Positions 1 through 8,754 are shown, counted from the stretch's first letter. The stretch is 64,000 nt of DNA from Bradyrhizobium manausense (GCF_018129685.1 NZ_JAFCLG010000027.1:1-64000); one strand, 5' to 3'. Numbers and translations are program-made. Notes: a model not told the origin generated them from the sequence alone.

Positions 1-56
1 CCGCGCTGTCGCTGGCCAACCAGTCGCAGCAGAGCGTGCTGCAGCTGCTCCGCTAA
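1..56 (+). CDS. fliC: flagellin, 3' end only
   Basis: The first bases encode the last 17 complete codons of a flagellin, ending SQQSVLQLLR before a TAA stop. This is nearly identical to the C-termini of the two complete flagellins downstream. It is the D0 terminal helix that packs the filament core. The gene starts outside the window, so this is at least the first of three tandem flagellin genes. A strong terminator follows 28 bases later. Confidence 0.9.
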   Translation, partial: ALSLANQSQQSVLQLLR

Positions 57-379
57 TAGCGGCTGACATCGTAAGCAGGACACGGCGGCGGGGCTTCGGC
101 CCCGCCGCTTTTTTGCGCGCCAATCGGTATTGGGGGAAGCGAGGAGGGATCGTAAAAGTAACCAGCGGTTATGGTTAACGGGGAGTAAGCGAGAAAAATC
201 GCGAGCGATTTCAGGCGGATTGCGACGCGTGCCAGTGCGCCACAATGGTTTATGGTGAACCGGCGCTTATGACAGCGAGCCACGTTTCACCCTTTATTAG
301 CCATGTTGGCGCACCCTGTGGCCGTCACTCGATCCAGAAGCGATCGAACGAAGACGCGTAAGCCAGAAGGGTAAGAGTC
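57..379. other. intergenic region between flagellin genes
   Basis: This 323-base gap contains a rho-independent terminator at 85-114 and otherwise no convincing gene. It must hold the promoter of the next flagellin. I could not find the paired TTAA-N7-TTAA motif seen before the other flagellin, nor a GG-N10-GC sigma-54 element. Only a single GGTTAAC at 173-179 is present. Confidence 0.5.
85..114 (+). terminator. rho-independent terminator of upstream flagellin
   Basis: A perfect 10-bp GC stem (85-94 with 99-108) closes on a TTCG tetraloop and is followed by six T residues. Confidence 0.9.
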
Positions 380-2650
380 ATGTCCGGTATTGTTCTCTCT
401 GCGTCGGTTCGCCAGAACCTGCTCTCTCTCCAGTCCACTGCTGATCTTCTCGCCACCACACAGAACCGTCTGTCGACCGGCAAGAGCGTCAACTCGGCCC
501 TGGACAATCCCACCAACTTCTTCACCGCCCAGTCGCTCGACAACCGCGCCAGCGACATCAACAACCTGCTCGATGGCATCGCCAACGGCGTGCAGGTGTT
601 GCAGGCTGCCAACACCGGCCTGACCTCGCTGCAGAAGCTGATCGACAGCGCCAAGTCGATCGCCAACCAGGCGCTCCAGACCACGGTCGGCTACTCCACC
701 AAGTCCAACGTCTCCACCACGATCTCCGGTGCGACCTCGGCCGATTTGCGTGGCACGACCTCCTTCGCCAGCGCGACCGCAGCCAGCAACGTGCTGTATG
801 ACGGCGCGGCGGGCGGCGCGACTGCTGCGAGCGGCGCGACGACGCTGGGCGCGGCCCAGGCCTCGGCCGTGAGCACCGGTACGTCCTACGCAGCCGACGG
901 CTCGACGGCCTTGACGGGTGCGATCACCCTGCTCGGCACCACCACGTCCAGCGCGCTGGCCACGGCGCCCGCTGACGGCGACACGCTGACGGTGAACGGC
1001 AAGACCATCACCTTCCGTGCCGGTACGGCTCCGGCCCAGAGCGCTGTTCCGACCGGCTCGGGCGTCAGCGGCCACCTCGTCACCGACGGCAACGGCAACA
1101 CCACCGTCTATCTCGGCACCAGCTCGGCGCCGCTCGCGACTGTCAGTGACGTCCTCACGGCGATCGATCTCGCCAGCGGCGTCAAGACTTCGACGATCAC
1201 CGCGGGCGCTGCGACCATCGGCGCGGCCTCCGCCGCATCGCCGTCGACCGCTGCCGCCGGTGTCGTGACGCTCAAGAGCTCGACCGGTGCGGATCTGTCG
1301 GTGACTGGCAATGCCGACTTCCTGCACGAGCTCGGTCTCACGACCGCGACGGGTGGCGGGAACGCGACGGTCTCCGCGGCCCGCGCGACCAGCTCATCTT
1401 CTCTGGGATCGCTGCTCCAGGACGGTTCGACGCTGAACGTCGACGGCCACATCATCACCTTCAAGAACGCGCCGGTCCCCGGCTCGTCCAACGCTCCGGC
1501 GGTTCCGTCCGGCTTCGGTGTCAGCGGCAACGTCCTGACCGACGGCAACGGCAACTCGACGGTCTACCTCCAGACCGGCTCGATCAGCGACGTGCTGAAG
1601 GCGATCGACTTCGCGACTGGCGTGCAGACCTTCGCGCTGAACGGCAGCGGCGGCGGTACGCTTGCCACTGCGGTTGGCCAGGCTCCGTCGACGATCAACA
1701 GCTCCGGCCAGCTCAAGCTGTCCACCGGCGTCAATGCGGACCTGTCGATCACCGGCACCGGCAACTCTCTCGCCGTGCTCGGCCTTGCAGGTAACACCGG
1801 CACGGCGACCGCGTTCACCGCGGCCCGCACTTCGGGCATCGGCGGCATCGCCGGCAAGACCTTGACCTTCACCTCCTTCAACGGCGGCACGGCGGTCAAC
1901 GTCACCTTCGGCGACGGCACCAACGGCACGGTCAAGACGCTCGATCAGCTCAACAACGCGCTGCAGGCCAACAACCTGTCTGCCACGATCGACGCCAACG
2001 GCCGGCTCACCATCACCGCGTCCAACGACTATGCGTCCTCGACGATCGGATCGACCGTCGCCGGCGGCGCGATCGGCGGCACGCTGACCTCGGCGCTGAC
2101 CTTCTCGACGGCTTCCACCCCCGTCCAGGATGCGGTTGCGCAGACAGCCCGTGCGAACCTGGTGTCTCAGTACAACAACATCCTGAACCAGATCGATACG
2201 ACCTCGCAGGACTCCTCGTTCAACGGCGTCAATTTGTTGAACGGCGACCAGCTCAAGCTGGTGTTCGACGAGACCGGCAAGTCGAGCCTGAACATCACCG
2301 GCGTGACCTACAACTCCAAGGGTCTGGGCCTCGCCGCGCTGACGGTCGGTGTCGACTTCATCGACAACGCGGCTTCCAACCGCGTGCTGACCAACCTGAA
2401 CTCCGCGTCGAGCACGCTGCGCTCGGAAGCGTCGGCGCTGGGTTCGAACCTCTCGGTGGTGCAGATCCGCCAGGACTTCAACAAGAACCTGATCAACGTG
2501 CTGCAGACCGGCTCGTCGAACCTGACGCTGGCCGACACCAACGTCGAAGCGGCGAACAGCCAGGCGCTGTCGACCCGCCAGTCGATCGCGGTCTCCGCGT
2601 TGTCGCTGGCCAACACCTCGCAGCAGAGCGTGCTCCAGCTGCTCCGCTAA
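380..2650 (+). CDS. fliC: large flagellin, copy 2
   Basis: This encodes a 756-residue flagellin, the filament subunit exported by the flagellar type III apparatus. The conserved N-terminal D0/D1 helices (about residues 1-110, with LSTGKSVNSALDNPTNFF) and C-terminal helices (about 660-756) are typical. The middle is a long Ala/Gly/Thr/Ser-rich insertion. Within it, about residues 197-327 and 347-475 are two copies of one module (DGxTLxVxGxxITF ... TDGNGNxTVYL ... AIDxAxGV ... ADLSxTG), and about 491-580 is a related third unit. The length is well above a typical enteric flagellin (about 500) and suits the thick flagellum of bradyrhizobia. The ATG at 380 gives the conserved start MSGIVLSASVRQNL. 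It is one of at least three tandem copies. Confidence 0.95.
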   Translation: MSGIVLSASVRQNLLSLQSTADLLATTQNRLSTGKSVNSALDNPTNFFTAQSLDNRASDINNLLDGIANGVQVLQAANTGLTSLQKLIDSAKSIANQALQTTVGYSTKSNVSTTISGATSADLRGTTSFASATAASNVLYDGAAGGATAASGATTLGAAQASAVSTGTSYAADGSTALTGAITLLGTTTSSALATAPADGDTLTVNGKTITFRAGTAPAQSAVPTGSGVSGHLVTDGNGNTTVYLGTSSAPLATVSDVLTAIDLASGVKTSTITAGAATIGAASAASPSTAAAGVVTLKSSTGADLSVTGNADFLHELGLTTATGGGNATVSAARATSSSSLGSLLQDGSTLNVDGHIITFKNAPVPGSSNAPAVPSGFGVSGNVLTDGNGNSTVYLQTGSISDVLKAIDFATGVQTFALNGSGGGTLATAVGQAPSTINSSGQLKLSTGVNADLSITGTGNSLAVLGLAGNTGTATAFTAARTSGIGGIAGKTLTFTSFNGGTAVNVTFGDGTNGTVKTLDQLNNALQANNLSATIDANGRLTITASNDYASSTIGSTVAGGAIGGTLTSALTFSTASTPVQDAVAQTARANLVSQYNNILNQIDTTSQDSSFNGVNLLNGDQLKLVFDETGKSSLNITGVTYNSKGLGLAALTVGVDFIDNAASNRVLTNLNSASSTLRSEASALGSNLSVVQIRQDFNKNLINVLQTGSSNLTLADTNVEAANSQALSTRQSIAVSALSLANTSQQSVLQLLR

Positions 2651-2678
2651 TAAGCGGCTGAAATTACTTAATAAAACC

Positions 2679-2710
2679 GGGCGGCGGGGCTTTTGCCCCG
2701 CCGTCCTTTT
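2679..2710 (+). terminator. rho-independent terminator of flagellin copy 2
   Basis: A stem of 12 pairs including one G-T (2679-2690 with 2695-2706) has a TTTT loop and is followed by TTTT. Confidence 0.85.
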
Positions 2711-2735
2711 GTGTGTTTGGAGACAGCGAAGGGCG

Positions 2736-2776
2736 TTTACGGCCCATTAACCCTATCCCTTAAACCGGCGTTAACC
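2736..2776. promoter_or_regulatory. two tandem CtrA-like boxes before flagellin copy 3
   Basis: Two motifs of the form TTAA-N7-TTAACC lie side by side. TTTA-CGGCCCA-TTAACC is at 2736-2752 with one mismatch in the left half. The exact TTAA-ACCGGCG-TTAACC is at 2760-2776. This is the consensus of the cell-cycle regulator CtrA in Caulobacter and related alphaproteobacteria. The exact box is 93 bases before the flagellin ATG. Binding is inferred from the motif only. Confidence 0.65.
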
Positions 2777-2868
2777 ATACTTTAAAGGACAGGTCCTAAA
2801 ACTGGACAAAAGCCCGCTTCCAGACCTGCGCGGCCGATTCGTATCCGGTTCAAGAGGAAGACTAGCCA

Positions 2869-5157
2869 ATGTCCAACATCGTTCTCTCGGCGTCCGTTCG
2901 CCAGAACCTGTTGTCGCTGCAGTCGACGGCCGACTTGCTGGCCACGACGCAGGAGCGGCTGTCGACCGGCAAGAAGGTCAACACGGCGCTCGACAATCCC
3001 ACCAACTTCTTCACGGCGCAGGGGCTGGACAACCGGGCAAGCGACATCAGCAACCTGCTGGATGGCATCAATAACGGCGTGCAGGTGCTCCAGGCGGCCA
3101 ATACCGGCATCACCTCGCTGCAGAAGCTGATCGACAGCGCAAAATCGATCGCCAACCAGGCGCTGCAGACCACGGTCGGCTATTCCACCAAGTCCAACGT
3201 CTCGACCACGATCCCCGGTGCTACGCCGGCGGATCTGCGCGGCACGACCTCGTATGCGAGCGCGACCGCCAACAGCAACGTGCTCTACACCGGTGCGGCC
3301 GGCGGTGTCACGCCGGTGACGGCGGCTGCTGCGCTCGGCGCCTCGCTCGGTTCCACCGCCGGCACCCTGGTCGGCGGCACCGTGACCGCCGCCGACGGCA
3401 GCACTGCGCTCGCCGGCACCGACACGCTGCTCGGCACCACCACATCCACCCAGTTCAGCACGCCGCCTGCGGATGGCGACACCATCACTGTGAACGGCAA
3501 GACCGTCACCTTCCGCACCGGGCCCGCGCCGACGACGCAGCCGACCGGCTGGGGCCTCAACGCCAGCGGAACCATTGCGACCGACGGCAACGGCAATTCG
3601 ATCGTCTATGAGGGAACGGCGGCCGCGCCCAAGGCGACCGTCAACGACGTGCTCAGCGCGATCGACCTCGCCAGCGGCGTCAGGACCGCGACAATCAGCG
3701 CCGGTGCGGCCACGATCGCGACCAGCGGCGCGACAGTCGGCACGATCCAGACGCCATCCTCCATTAGTGCAGGCGGCGCCATCACCCTGAAGAGCTCGAC
3801 CGGCGCCGATCTGTCCGTCGCCGGCAAGGCCGACTTCCTCCATGCCCTCGGCCTGACGTCGGCGACGGGCGCCGGCAATGCCAGCATCACCGCGAACCGC
3901 TCGACCACTGCGGGCTCGCTGGGTTCGCTGGTGCAGGACGGCTCGACCCTGAACGTCGACGGCCACACCATCACCTTCAAGAACGCGCAGACGCCGCAAT
4001 CTGCCGCCAGCGTGGCCAACGGTTTTGGCGTCAACGGCAACGTCGTCACCGACGGCAACGGCAACTCGACGGTCTATCTGCAGAGCGCGAACCTGACCGA
4101 CCTGCTCAATTCGATCGACCTGGCCACCGGCGTGAAGACCGCCAGCCTCTTCAACGGCACCGCGACGCTCGGCACCACCTCGGGCCAGATCCCCTCGTCG
4201 GTGAATTCGAGCGGCCAGCTGGCGATCTCGACCGGCATCAACGCAGACCTCTCGATCACCGGCACCGGCAACGCGCTGAGCGCCTTCGGCCTCAGCGGCA
4301 ATACCGGAACGGCGACGGCGTTCAGCGCGGCGCGCAAATCAGGCGTCGGCGGCGTCAGTGGCAAGACCCTGACCTTTACCTCCTTCAACGGCGGCACGCC
4401 GGTCAACGTCACCTTCGGCGACGGCACCAACGGCACGGTCAAGACACTCGACCAGCTCAACGTCCAGCTTCAGGCCAACCACCTGACCGCGACGATCGAC
4501 GCCAACGGCGTGCTGACGGTGACCACCGTCAACGAATACGCATCCTCGACGCTCGGTTCGTCGACCGCTGGCGGTACGGTCGGCGGTACGCTGACCGGCG
4601 TGCTCGCCTTCACCACCGCGCAGCCGCCGGTGCAGGACCCCGTGGCGCAGACCGCGCGTTCGAGCCTGGTCAGCCAGTTCAACAACATCCTGGCGCAGAT
4701 CGACACGACCTCGCAGGACTCTTCCTTCAATGGTGTCAACCTGCTGAACGGCGACACGCTGAAGCTGGTGTTCAACGAGACCGGCAGCTCCACGCTCGGC
4801 ATCAACGGCGTGGTGTTCAACGCGGCGGGTCTCGGCCTCAGCAATCTGGTTCCCGGCACCGACTTCATCGACAACGGCGCGACCAACAAGGTCCTGCAGA
4901 GCCTGAATGCTGCGTCCAGCACGCTGCGCTCGGAAGGTTCGAGCCTCGGTTCGAACCTGTCCATCGTGCAGGTGCGCCAGGACTTCTCGAAGAACCTGAT
5001 CAACGTGCTGCAGACCGGCTCGTCCAACCTGACGCTCGCCGATACCAACGAGGAAGCGGCCAACAGCCAGGCGCTGTCGACCCGTCAGTCGATCGCGGTC
5101 TCCGCGCTGTCGCTGGCGAACCAGTCGCAGCAAAGCGTGCTGCAGCTGCTCAAGTAA
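2869..5157 (+). CDS. fliC: large flagellin, copy 3
   Basis: This encodes a 762-residue flagellin closely related to the preceding copy. The first 100 and last 150 residues are almost the same, and divergence is concentrated in the middle. The same duplicated surface module is present (DGDTITVNGKTVTF about residues 203-335, DGSTLNVDGHTITF about 355-480), followed by the third unit starting GKTLTFTSFNGG. It is secreted and assembled into the filament. The ATG at 2869 matches the conserved MSNIVLSASVRQNL start. It has its own terminator and is preceded by two CtrA-like boxes, so it is probably transcribed on its own. Confidence 0.95.
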   Translation: MSNIVLSASVRQNLLSLQSTADLLATTQERLSTGKKVNTALDNPTNFFTAQGLDNRASDISNLLDGINNGVQVLQAANTGITSLQKLIDSAKSIANQALQTTVGYSTKSNVSTTIPGATPADLRGTTSYASATANSNVLYTGAAGGVTPVTAAAALGASLGSTAGTLVGGTVTAADGSTALAGTDTLLGTTTSTQFSTPPADGDTITVNGKTVTFRTGPAPTTQPTGWGLNASGTIATDGNGNSIVYEGTAAAPKATVNDVLSAIDLASGVRTATISAGAATIATSGATVGTIQTPSSISAGGAITLKSSTGADLSVAGKADFLHALGLTSATGAGNASITANRSTTAGSLGSLVQDGSTLNVDGHTITFKNAQTPQSAASVANGFGVNGNVVTDGNGNSTVYLQSANLTDLLNSIDLATGVKTASLFNGTATLGTTSGQIPSSVNSSGQLAISTGINADLSITGTGNALSAFGLSGNTGTATAFSAARKSGVGGVSGKTLTFTSFNGGTPVNVTFGDGTNGTVKTLDQLNVQLQANHLTATIDANGVLTVTTVNEYASSTLGSSTAGGTVGGTLTGVLAFTTAQPPVQDPVAQTARSSLVSQFNNILAQIDTTSQDSSFNGVNLLNGDTLKLVFNETGSSTLGINGVVFNAAGLGLSNLVPGTDFIDNGATNKVLQSLNAASSTLRSEGSSLGSNLSIVQVRQDFSKNLINVLQTGSSNLTLADTNEEAANSQALSTRQSIAVSALSLANQSQQSVLQLLK

Positions 5158-5187
5158 TTCGCCGCGAGGTCGCCGGCCGACGAGTCG

Positions 5188-5215
5188 CGGCGGGGCTTAG
5201 CCCCGCCGTTGTTTT
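5188..5215 (+). terminator. rho-independent terminator of flagellin copy 3
   Basis: A perfect 9-bp stem (5188-5196 with 5200-5208) has a TTA loop and is followed by TTGTTTT. The stem sequence is shared with the terminators of the other two flagellins. Confidence 0.85.
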
Positions 5216-5440
5216 GAGGGAGTCCGCTAAGACAAGGTTAGCTGCGATCGACGTGCATGATGCAGTGCAAATTTACAGCCGGCATCCTGCGCATCTATCC
5301 TCGCGCTCACGAAGCGACCCGTAATATTCCGGAGAGCTTCCAAGCGCACATGTAAGCAAATCTTAAGCGGTGATGCATAGGGTTGGGAAAGAAATCCTTA
5401 AGTCCGTTCAACGGGCTAGGAAGCTTTCAAGGTGTGATTG

Positions 5441-5809
5441 ATGTCGAATTCCGCTGCCTCGGCCTACGCGCGTGTTGCTACGACCACCGCATCTCCTCGC
5501 GACGTTGAGGCGCAGACCTTGCTGAAGGCCGCCAACAAGCTGCAGGACGCGATCAACGCCGCCGATCCGTTCAGCGAGCAGACCACCCAGGCGCTGATGT
5601 TCAATCGCAAGCTCTGGACCATCTTCCTCAGCGAAGCGATGCGCGAGAACAACCCCCAGCCGCTCGACGTCCGGCAGAAGATCGCCAACATCAGCGTGTT
5701 CGTGCTGAGCCAGACCGCGGCGCTGCAGATGAGCCCGCAGTTCGATCACTTCCGTCCGCTGATCGAGATCAATCGCAACATCGCTGCCGGCCTTTCCGGC
5801 CGCCCGTGA
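5441..5809 (+). CDS. flaF: flagellar biosynthesis regulator FlaF
   Basis: This 122-residue protein matches FlaF, a small cytoplasmic factor that in Caulobacter and Brucella promotes flagellin synthesis or export and works against FlbT. Family features seen are the N-terminal helix with DVEAQTLLKAANKL, the central LWTIF, and the closing LIEINRNIAAGL. An in-frame TTG lies one codon upstream, but the ATG at 5441 is the natural start. It follows the flagellin array directly, the usual position for flaF. FlbT, its usual partner, is not in the window. Confidence 0.9.
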   Translation: MSNSAASAYARVATTTASPRDVEAQTLLKAANKLQDAINAADPFSEQTTQALMFNRKLWTIFLSEAMRENNPQPLDVRQKIANISVFVLSQTAALQMSPQFDHFRPLIEINRNIAAGLSGRP

Positions 5810-5821
5810 TGGAGACTCGTG

Positions 5822-6190
5822 ATGTCCGACATCATGAGCATCTTGTCGTCCACGTATAAGTCGAACACGCTGTCGAGCACCAAGGGTTCGTCCAAATACG
5901 TTCCGGTCGACTCGTCGCTCTACCAGGGCAACTGGACCGGCACCTACGCCAACGGCAAGAAATTCTCGCTCGACATCTCGCAGGTCAACGGCTTCCGCGC
6001 GCAGATCCACTATCAGAGCGACGGGACCTCGCAATATCAGCAGGTGTTGATCAAGGACGCCTCGTTCCGCTTCGGCAACACGAAGTTCACGTTGACGAAC
6101 ACCGGCGTGGCGCAGATCAAGAACGTCGTCACGGATCCCGCGACAGGCTCGAGCTACCTCGATACCGCGCAGGCCAAGCTCGATAGCTGA
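5822..6190 (+). CDS. unrecognised small protein downstream of flaF
   Basis: This is a 122-residue protein I do not recognise. It starts with a Ser/Thr-rich stretch (SILSSTYKSNTLSSTKGSSK) and continues with alternating polar and aromatic residues suggesting a beta-rich fold (YQGNWTGTYANGKKFSL, FRAQIHYQSDGTSQYQQVL, ASFRFGNTKFTLTNTG). It has no signal peptide, membrane segment or cysteine. It begins 12 bases after flaF and is surely co-transcribed. That and the Ser/Thr-rich flexible N-terminus would suit a flagellar export substrate or filament-associated protein, but this is inference. The ATG at 5822 is preferred to the GTG one codon upstream. Confidence 0.75.
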   Translation: MSDIMSILSSTYKSNTLSSTKGSSKYVPVDSSLYQGNWTGTYANGKKFSLDISQVNGFRAQIHYQSDGTSQYQQVLIKDASFRFGNTKFTLTNTGVAQIKNVVTDPATGSSYLDTAQAKLDS

Positions 6191-6203
6191 AACGAAGGTG
6201 CCT

Positions 6204-6566
6204 TCAGGCGCTGAGGTCCGTGTTGAGCGGACGCGGGGGCTCCGACTTCAAATCCAGTGCGTGGAAATAGGCTCGCCGGCGCAGCATCGCCTCGTCGGGG
6301 AACTGGTTGACCACCGCGTCGGTATTTTCATTGACGACCTGGAAGACCATGGACGCGGACGCCTGGTCGAACACGACTTGGCGCGCGATATTCGCGTTAC
6401 CCTGCAAATCATTATTGCCCGCGGCCGCAATCGTATCGCTCGCGGCGACCGTCTGGCTCACCGGCAAATCGGTTTGTACAGCATCGTTCGCCGCCGAATT
6501 CGACGTCGTTACGATCTGTACCGGGGCCGGTATCCCCACCGGCCTGATGCTGAAATCTGTACTCAT
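6204..6566 (-). CDS. flaG: FlaG-like flagellar protein
   Basis: This 120-residue protein has the FlaG layout: a disordered N-terminal half rich in Ala, Thr and Asn, then a C-terminal motif ASMVFQVVNENTDAVVNQFP with DEAMLRR. It resembles the FlaG core in which a hydrophobic strand is followed by a VVxQxPxEE-like segment. FlaG family proteins affect filament length and are usually encoded near flagellins. An AGGAGG lies six bases before the ATG. The gene faces the flaF operon tail to tail with 13 bases between stops. It follows flgN on the same strand, separated by 159 bases. Confidence 0.7.
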   Translation of the reverse strand: MSTDFSIRPVGIPAPVQIVTTSNSAANDAVQTDLPVSQTVAASDTIAAAGNNDLQGNANIARQVVFDQASASMVFQVVNENTDAVVNQFPDEAMLRRRAYFHALDLKSEPPRPLNTDLSA

Positions 6567-6664
6567 GGCAGCCTCCTGGTTGCCTTGCGTGAGTCAAATC
6601 CCAACCCCTCTCAATACGCAACAATGGAACACCAGGATTGAATACCCGGTAAGGAAACGTGGCT

Positions 6665-6695
6665 AACCGCGCGAAGCTTTTGCCGCGCGGTTTTT
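6665..6695 (+). terminator. hairpin with plus-strand T tract
   Basis: A 9-bp stem AACCGCGCG (6665-6673) with its complement (6684-6692) is followed by TTTTT-type sequence on the plus strand. As a terminator it would stop flaF-operon transcripts only after they had run antisense through flaG. On the minus strand it lies after flgN but lacks a T tract there. Its function is uncertain. Confidence 0.5.
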
Positions 6696-6725
6696 CATAA
6701 AATTGCAGACAGTTTTCGCGTTTGC

Positions 6726-7220
6726 TCAGAGCGTGCGGCTGACCGCGAGGGGCGTGATGTGACGCGGGCCGGGTGCCGCGCGGCGTCCTGCGGCCGTATA
6801 GGTGTTCGGCACGTTGCGCTTCTGGATTTCCGCGTTGACGCCACGCACAACGCTTTCCGAGACTGCATGCGCGGTCGCAAGTACGGTGAGGTTGACCTGA
6901 AGCATGGCGCGGAAGGCGTCATGGTGCCGGTGCAGCGTCGAGAGCAACTCGGGCGCGGATTTCGCCAGCTTGTCCTGGTTCGCCTTCAACTCGCCGACGG
7001 CGCCGACGTAGCGCTTCGACAGCTCCTGCTTCTTGCCTTCCATCGTCATCGCCTCACGGACCTTGCCGGCGCGGACCAGTTCGGTCTCGCGCTCGATCAG
7101 GCCGAGAAGGGCGCTCATCGCATCCATCAGGTCCTCGGCGAGCTTGCGTGCCGCAGCGCTCTCGCTCGGGTTTGCACGCTGCACAGGCATCGGCTGACGT
7201 GACGCGTTGAAGTGGTTCAT
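6726..7220 (-). CDS. flgN: FlgN-like flagellar chaperone
   Basis: This 164-residue, largely helical protein has the FlgN pattern: about residues 25-130 form heptad-rich helices (LMDAMSALLGLIERETELVRAG, KKQELSKRYVGAVGELKAN). FlgN is the cytoplasmic chaperone for the hook-filament junction proteins FlgK and FlgL. It starts 11 bases after the end of flgJ and is the third gene of the flgI-flgJ-flgN run. The family is poorly conserved, so the call rests on the helical pattern and position. Confidence 0.7.
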   Translation of the reverse strand: MNHFNASRQPMPVQRANPSESAAARKLAEDLMDAMSALLGLIERETELVRAGKVREAMTMEGKKQELSKRYVGAVGELKANQDKLAKSAPELLSTLHRHHDAFRAMLQVNLTVLATAHAVSESVVRGVNAEIQKRNVPNTYTAAGRRAAPGPRHITPLAVSRTL

Positions 7221-7231
7221 CTCGTTTGACC

Positions 7232-7618
7232 TTATGCCGTACGCAGAGTGGTTTTGGCCTGCTGCATGATCAGGGTACGGTAAACGTCGCGGGCAATGCC
7301 GACGCCGCCGGCGCTGGCGAAGTTCTTGGAATATTGCTCGGTGAGCATCGAGCGCCAGACGCCGGTGCCGGGCGTGTCGCCGAACGGGCCTTCGCCCTTC
7401 AGGCCTGAGGTCATCTGCGCGAACATGCTGTTGAGGAACATACCTTCGAAGTCGGTGGCGGTCTTCTGCGCCTTGGCTTGCTGCTGCGGCGAGACCTTCT
7501 GGAGCGCCGCGGCGAGCTCGAAGTCGGGCCGGCCGTTGCGGCTTTCCACGGAGAATGCGGGGTTCGAGGCGAGAGCGGCGGCGTTGACGCGCGCGGTGTT
7601 GAGCATGCCGGTCTGCAT
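7232..7618 (-). CDS. flgJ: rod-binding protein FlgJ, short form
   Basis: This 128-residue protein matches the N-terminal rod-capping domain of FlgJ (AKAQKTATDFEGMFLNSMFAQM, GVWRSMLTEQYSKNFASAGG). It helps assemble the periplasmic rod. The C-terminal muramidase domain of enteric FlgJ is absent, as usual in alphaproteobacteria, so a separate hydrolase must open the peptidoglycan; none is in the window. The ATG at 7618 shares its A with the flgI stop (TGATG), so the two are translationally coupled. A GTG one codon earlier is less likely. Confidence 0.9.
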   Translation of the reverse strand: MQTGMLNTARVNAAALASNPAFSVESRNGRPDFELAAALQKVSPQQQAKAQKTATDFEGMFLNSMFAQMTSGLKGEGPFGDTPGTGVWRSMLTEQYSKNFASAGGVGIARDVYRTLIMQQAKTTLRTA

Positions 7619-8754
7619 CACATCACCTCGATGTCGGCTTCGATCGCGCCGGCCGCCTTGATCGCCTGCAGGATGCTGATGAGGTCGCGTGGGCCGATGC
7701 CGAGGCCGTTGAGGCCGTCGACCAGCTGCTGGAGCGAGACGCCGTCCTTGACGACGGCGAACTTCTTGCCGTCCTCGGTGACGCCGACGCTGGAGCGCGG
7801 CGTAACCACGGTGCGGCCCCGCGACAGCGGATTGGGCTGGCTCACCTGCGGGCTCTCGGAAATCGTGACCGTGAGGTTGCCTTGCGCGACCGCGACGGTG
7901 GCGACGCGGACATCGCGGCCCATCACGATGATGCCGGAGCGCTCGTCGATGATGATCTTGGCGGCGAGATCCGGATCGACCTGAAGCTGTTCGATCTCGG
8001 TCAGGAAGGCGACGACATTGCCCTTGAACTCCGGCGGGATCGTCAGCTGCACCGTCGAGGGATCGATCGGCTCGGCGCTCTTGACGCCGAGATAGTCGTT
8101 GATCGCGGCTGCAATGCGCTTGGCGGTGGTGAAGTCGGCATTGCGCAGTGCGAGCCGCACATTCGGCAGGCGATTGAGTGCGAACTCGATCTCGCGCTCG
8201 ATGATGGCGCCGTTGGCGATGCGGCCCACGGTCGGAACGCCACGCACGATCTTGGCCGCTTCGCCCTCGGCCTGGAAGCCGGAGATGGCGAGCGAGCCCT
8301 GGGCGACCGAGTAGACGTTGCCGTCGGCGCCGAGCAGCGGGGTGACCAGCAGAGTGCCGCCGCGCAAATCCTTGGCGTCGCCAAGCGCAGAGACGGTGAC
8401 GTCCATGCGCGTGCCTTGCGTGGCGAAGGCCGGCAGATTGCCCGTGACCATCACCGCGGCGACGTTGCCGGTACGGATTGTGGCGCCGCGAATGTTCACG
8501 CCCATGCGCTCAAGCATCGCTTGCAGCGACTGCTTGGTGAAGGGGATGTTGTTGAGGGTGTCGCCGGTGCCGTTAAGGCCGACGACAAGACCGTAACCGA
8601 TGAGCTGGTTCTGCCGCACGCCTTCGATATTGGCGAGATCCTTGATGCGCGAGGTCGCGTTTGCCGTGGCAGCCGAGAGCGCCAGCGCCGACAGCGCGGC
8701 ACAGGCCAATGCAAACAACCCGCTCAGAATCTTCACCCAACGAACGCCTGGCAT
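7618..8754 (-). CDS. flgI: flagellar P-ring protein FlgI
   Basis: This 378-residue protein is FlgI, which forms the P ring around the rod in the peptidoglycan. It has a Sec signal peptide (about residues 1-32, ending ANA) followed by the diagnostic IKDLANIEGVRQNQLIGYGL and VVGLNGTGD. The length is typical. Two FlgI features, P-ring partner FlgA and L-ring partner FlgH, are encoded 6-7 kb away on the same strand. It heads the flgI-flgJ-flgN operon. A sigma-54-like promoter lies about 90 bases upstream, and fliX is divergent, as in Caulobacter. Confidence 0.97.
   Translation of the reverse strand: MPGVRWVKILSGLFALACAALSALALSAATANATSRIKDLANIEGVRQNQLIGYGLVVGLNGTGDTLNNIPFTKQSLQAMLERMGVNIRGATIRTGNVAAVMVTGNLPAFATQGTRMDVTVSALGDAKDLRGGTLLVTPLLGADGNVYSVAQGSLAISGFQAEGEAAKIVRGVPTVGRIANGAIIEREIEFALNRLPNVRLALRNADFTTAKRIAAAINDYLGVKSAEPIDPSTVQLTIPPEFKGNVVAFLTEIEQLQVDPDLAAKIIIDERSGIIVMGRDVRVATVAVAQGNLTVTISESPQVSQPNPLSRGRTVVTPRSSVGVTEDGKKFAVVKDGVSLQQLVDGLNGLGIGPRDLISILQAIKAAGAIEADIEVM

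Noticed and set aside
380..5157. Long direct repeats as a mobile element
   Set aside because: They are two paralogous flagellin genes, each with its own terminator, and there is no transposase or terminal inverted repeat.
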